Below are positions 62,946 through 64,000 of a DNA stretch of 64,000 bases, piece by piece; the stretch's first letter is position 1; the number at the start of each line of letters is the position of its first letter. The notes beneath the pieces were generated by a model. That model had not been told where the DNA came from and searched no databases. It saw nothing but the letters and a program-made list of their open reading frames with translations. Made by a program: the position numbers and the translations under genes. Origin of the DNA: JANQKX01 sp039028695. GTDB taxonomy: Bacteria > Pseudomonadota > Alphaproteobacteria > Kiloniellales > Kiloniellaceae. The DNA is taken from positions 17,999 to 81,998 of the forward strand of contig JBCCHN010000008.1 in the NCBI GenBank assembly GCA_039028695.1, given 5' to 3'.

Positions 62946-64000
62946 TTATTCCTCGGGCCCGGTAGAAGCTGTGCCCTCTTTAGCCTTAGACCGACGGAAG
63001 AGTAAGGAAACCTCCGACCAGCGACTGGCGCCGACGACAATGGCCAAAAGAGCATATCCTGCCAGACCGCTGGCCACCAAGATGACCAAAGCGATCACGC
63101 GGAGCACGAAGTCCCCGTCGAACCACGTGGCCAGAAGGTTTTGAAGCAACCAAACAACCACCCCCATACCCAAAGCAGCAATGAGGATACGAGGGCATCG
63201 GGCCCTAAAGCGCTGGTCCAAGGCAAAAAAGCCCCGGCGCCCCAGGATCAGGGCCAAGGCACCACAATTCAGCCATGCGGCGAGAGCCGTCGCCATAGCG
63301 ATACCCACATGATTGAAAAAGGGAAAGAGAACCAAAGACAGAACCACATTCGCCGCCACGGAAAGGCTAGCGACCTTAAGCGGGGTCACCGTGTCTTCAC
63401 GGGCAAAAAAAGCCGGTTGCAGCACTTTCACCAAGACATAAGCAGGCAAGCCCGCCGAAAAGGCAATCACCGCCCAGGCGATAGCCTCAGAAGCCTCTCG
63501 GGTTAAGGCGCCCCGTTCATAAAGCACAATCACAATCGGCTCGGGGATCACCATCAAGGCAACTGTTGCCGGCAAGGTCAGCAGGAAGGAAATTTCCAAA
63601 CCCCGGTTTAGCTGTCCCTGAGCAAGTTCATCCTCACCGGCCCGCAGCTTTCGCGACAATTCAGGCAAAAGCACCACGCCAATGGCAATGCCGATCAGGC
63701 CTAAGGGCAATTGATAAAGCCGGTCGGCATAATAGAGGAAGGAAACCGCACCGGCTTGCTGGGAGGCGATGATGGTGCCCACCACCAGGTTAATCTGCAA
63801 AACCCCCGCCGAGATCATCCCGGGGCCCATGAGTTGAAGCAGGCGCTTAACCCCTGGTGTCACCCGCGGTCGGCGCAGGGCAAGGACAATGCCCGCTCGT
63901 CGGCAGGCTACCAACAAAAAGATGAACTGCCCAACCCCGGCCGCCGCCACGGTCCAGGCCATGACCTGGCCAGGATCGCCTGTGAAAGGCAGGATTAGGA
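62946..64000 (-). CDS. murJ: Lipid II flippase MurJ, 5' part beyond window
   Basis: MOP-superfamily flippase for the peptidoglycan precursor. The frame stays open to the window edge: codons before the ATG at 63962 read on as ILPFTGDPGQV, matching the middle of MurJ, so about 350 C-terminal residues are present and the start is outside. Multiple hydrophobic helices, ADRLYQLPLGLIGIAIGVVLLPELS and FFAREDTVTPLKV are MurJ hallmarks (quoted in part). The final helix is followed by a short polar tail. Confidence 0.94.
   Translation of the reverse strand, partial: LILPFTGDPGQVMAWTVAAAGVGQFIFLLVACRRAGIVLALRRPRVTPGVKRLLQLMGPGMISAGVLQINLVVGTIIASQQAGAVSFLYYADRLYQLPLGLIGIAIGVVLLPELSRKLRAGEDELAQGQLNRGLEISFLLTLPATVALMVIPEPIVIVLYERGALTREASEAIAWAVIAFSAGLPAYVLVKVLQPAFFAREDTVTPLKVASLSVAANVVLSLVLFPFFNHVGIAMATALAAWLNCGALALILGRRGFFALDQRFRARCPRILIAALGMGVVVWLLQNLLATWFDGDFVLRVIALVILVASGLAGYALLAIVVGASRWSEVSLLFRRSKAKEGTASTGPEE

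Noticed and set aside
1..64000. CRISPR arrays, insertion sequences, prophage, tRNA or rRNA genes
   Set aside because: No repeat-spacer pattern, transposase, integrase, T-loop-like GGTTCGAATCC pattern or rRNA sequence was noticed on reading; a tRNAscan and CRISPR-finder run would settle it.

Overview
The window is chromosomal core DNA of an alphaproteobacterium, most likely of Rhodospirillales type. The taxonomic markers are RegB/RegA with a SenC/SCO1 protein nearby, Irr and Fur/Mur-type regulators, a MucR protein, the clusters mutM-rpsT-dnaA and ubiE-ubiB-coaBC-dut, irr beside fabA-fabB-fabI, and the run murJ-trpS ... tsaB-rimI-mucR-fur ... miaB-phoH-ybeY-corC-lnt-XRE-metK. The order-level placement is an inference from gene order, not from a database search. 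I see no phage, insertion sequence, CRISPR array, rRNA or tRNA gene.

Layout. 0-8 kb: a degenerate EAL-domain protein, the redox two-component pair regB-regA, the late cobalamin genes cobT / cobS-cobC, senC, a YgjP-type metallopeptidase and a VOC protein. 8-19 kb (minus strand): a class A penicillin-binding protein, then gyrB-recF-dnaN-dnaA (transcribed dnaA to gyrB), a 645-bp AT-rich spacer, rpsT with a clear terminator, and mutM. 19-27 kb (plus): ubiE-ubiB-coaBC-dut, then an Rrf2 regulator, cysteine synthase, a MoeB/ThiF E1-like enzyme and an uncharacterised methyltransferase. 27-31.5 kb: a 2-hydroxyacid dehydrogenase, an exported SH3 protein, and an iron/oxidative-stress locus (irr, rubrerythrin, a decayed Fe-S oxidoreductase gene, DUF3501). 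31.9-34.5 kb (plus): the unsaturated fatty acid operon fabA-fabB-fabI.

34.5-64 kb is entirely minus strand: a glycerophosphodiester phosphodiesterase; the translation/transcription operon rimP-nusA-ylxR-infB-rbfA-truB-rpsO-pnp; trmB, metK, an XRE regulator; lnt-corC-ybeY-phoH-miaB; plsC/olsA-like and olsB-like acyltransferases; fur, mucR, rimI-tsaB, a RutE-like nitroreductase, nfu, a usp-TIGR02186-safE group, trpS and the 3' part of murJ, which runs off the window.

Points that stand out beyond housekeeping: (1) a gene remnant between rubrerythrin and DUF3501, readable in pieces in different frames as the usual third member of that locus; (2) three copies of ACGTAAGATC at an exact 16-bp period in the fabA leader; (3) a tandem AT-rich repeat upstream of dnaA; (4) an ICE-like (Irr) site and a perfect 12-bp palindrome in front of rubrerythrin; (5) cobTSC lying between regBA and senC; (6) an uncharacterised methyltransferase at the end of a sulfur-related gene run. 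No obviously new multi-gene system is visible.
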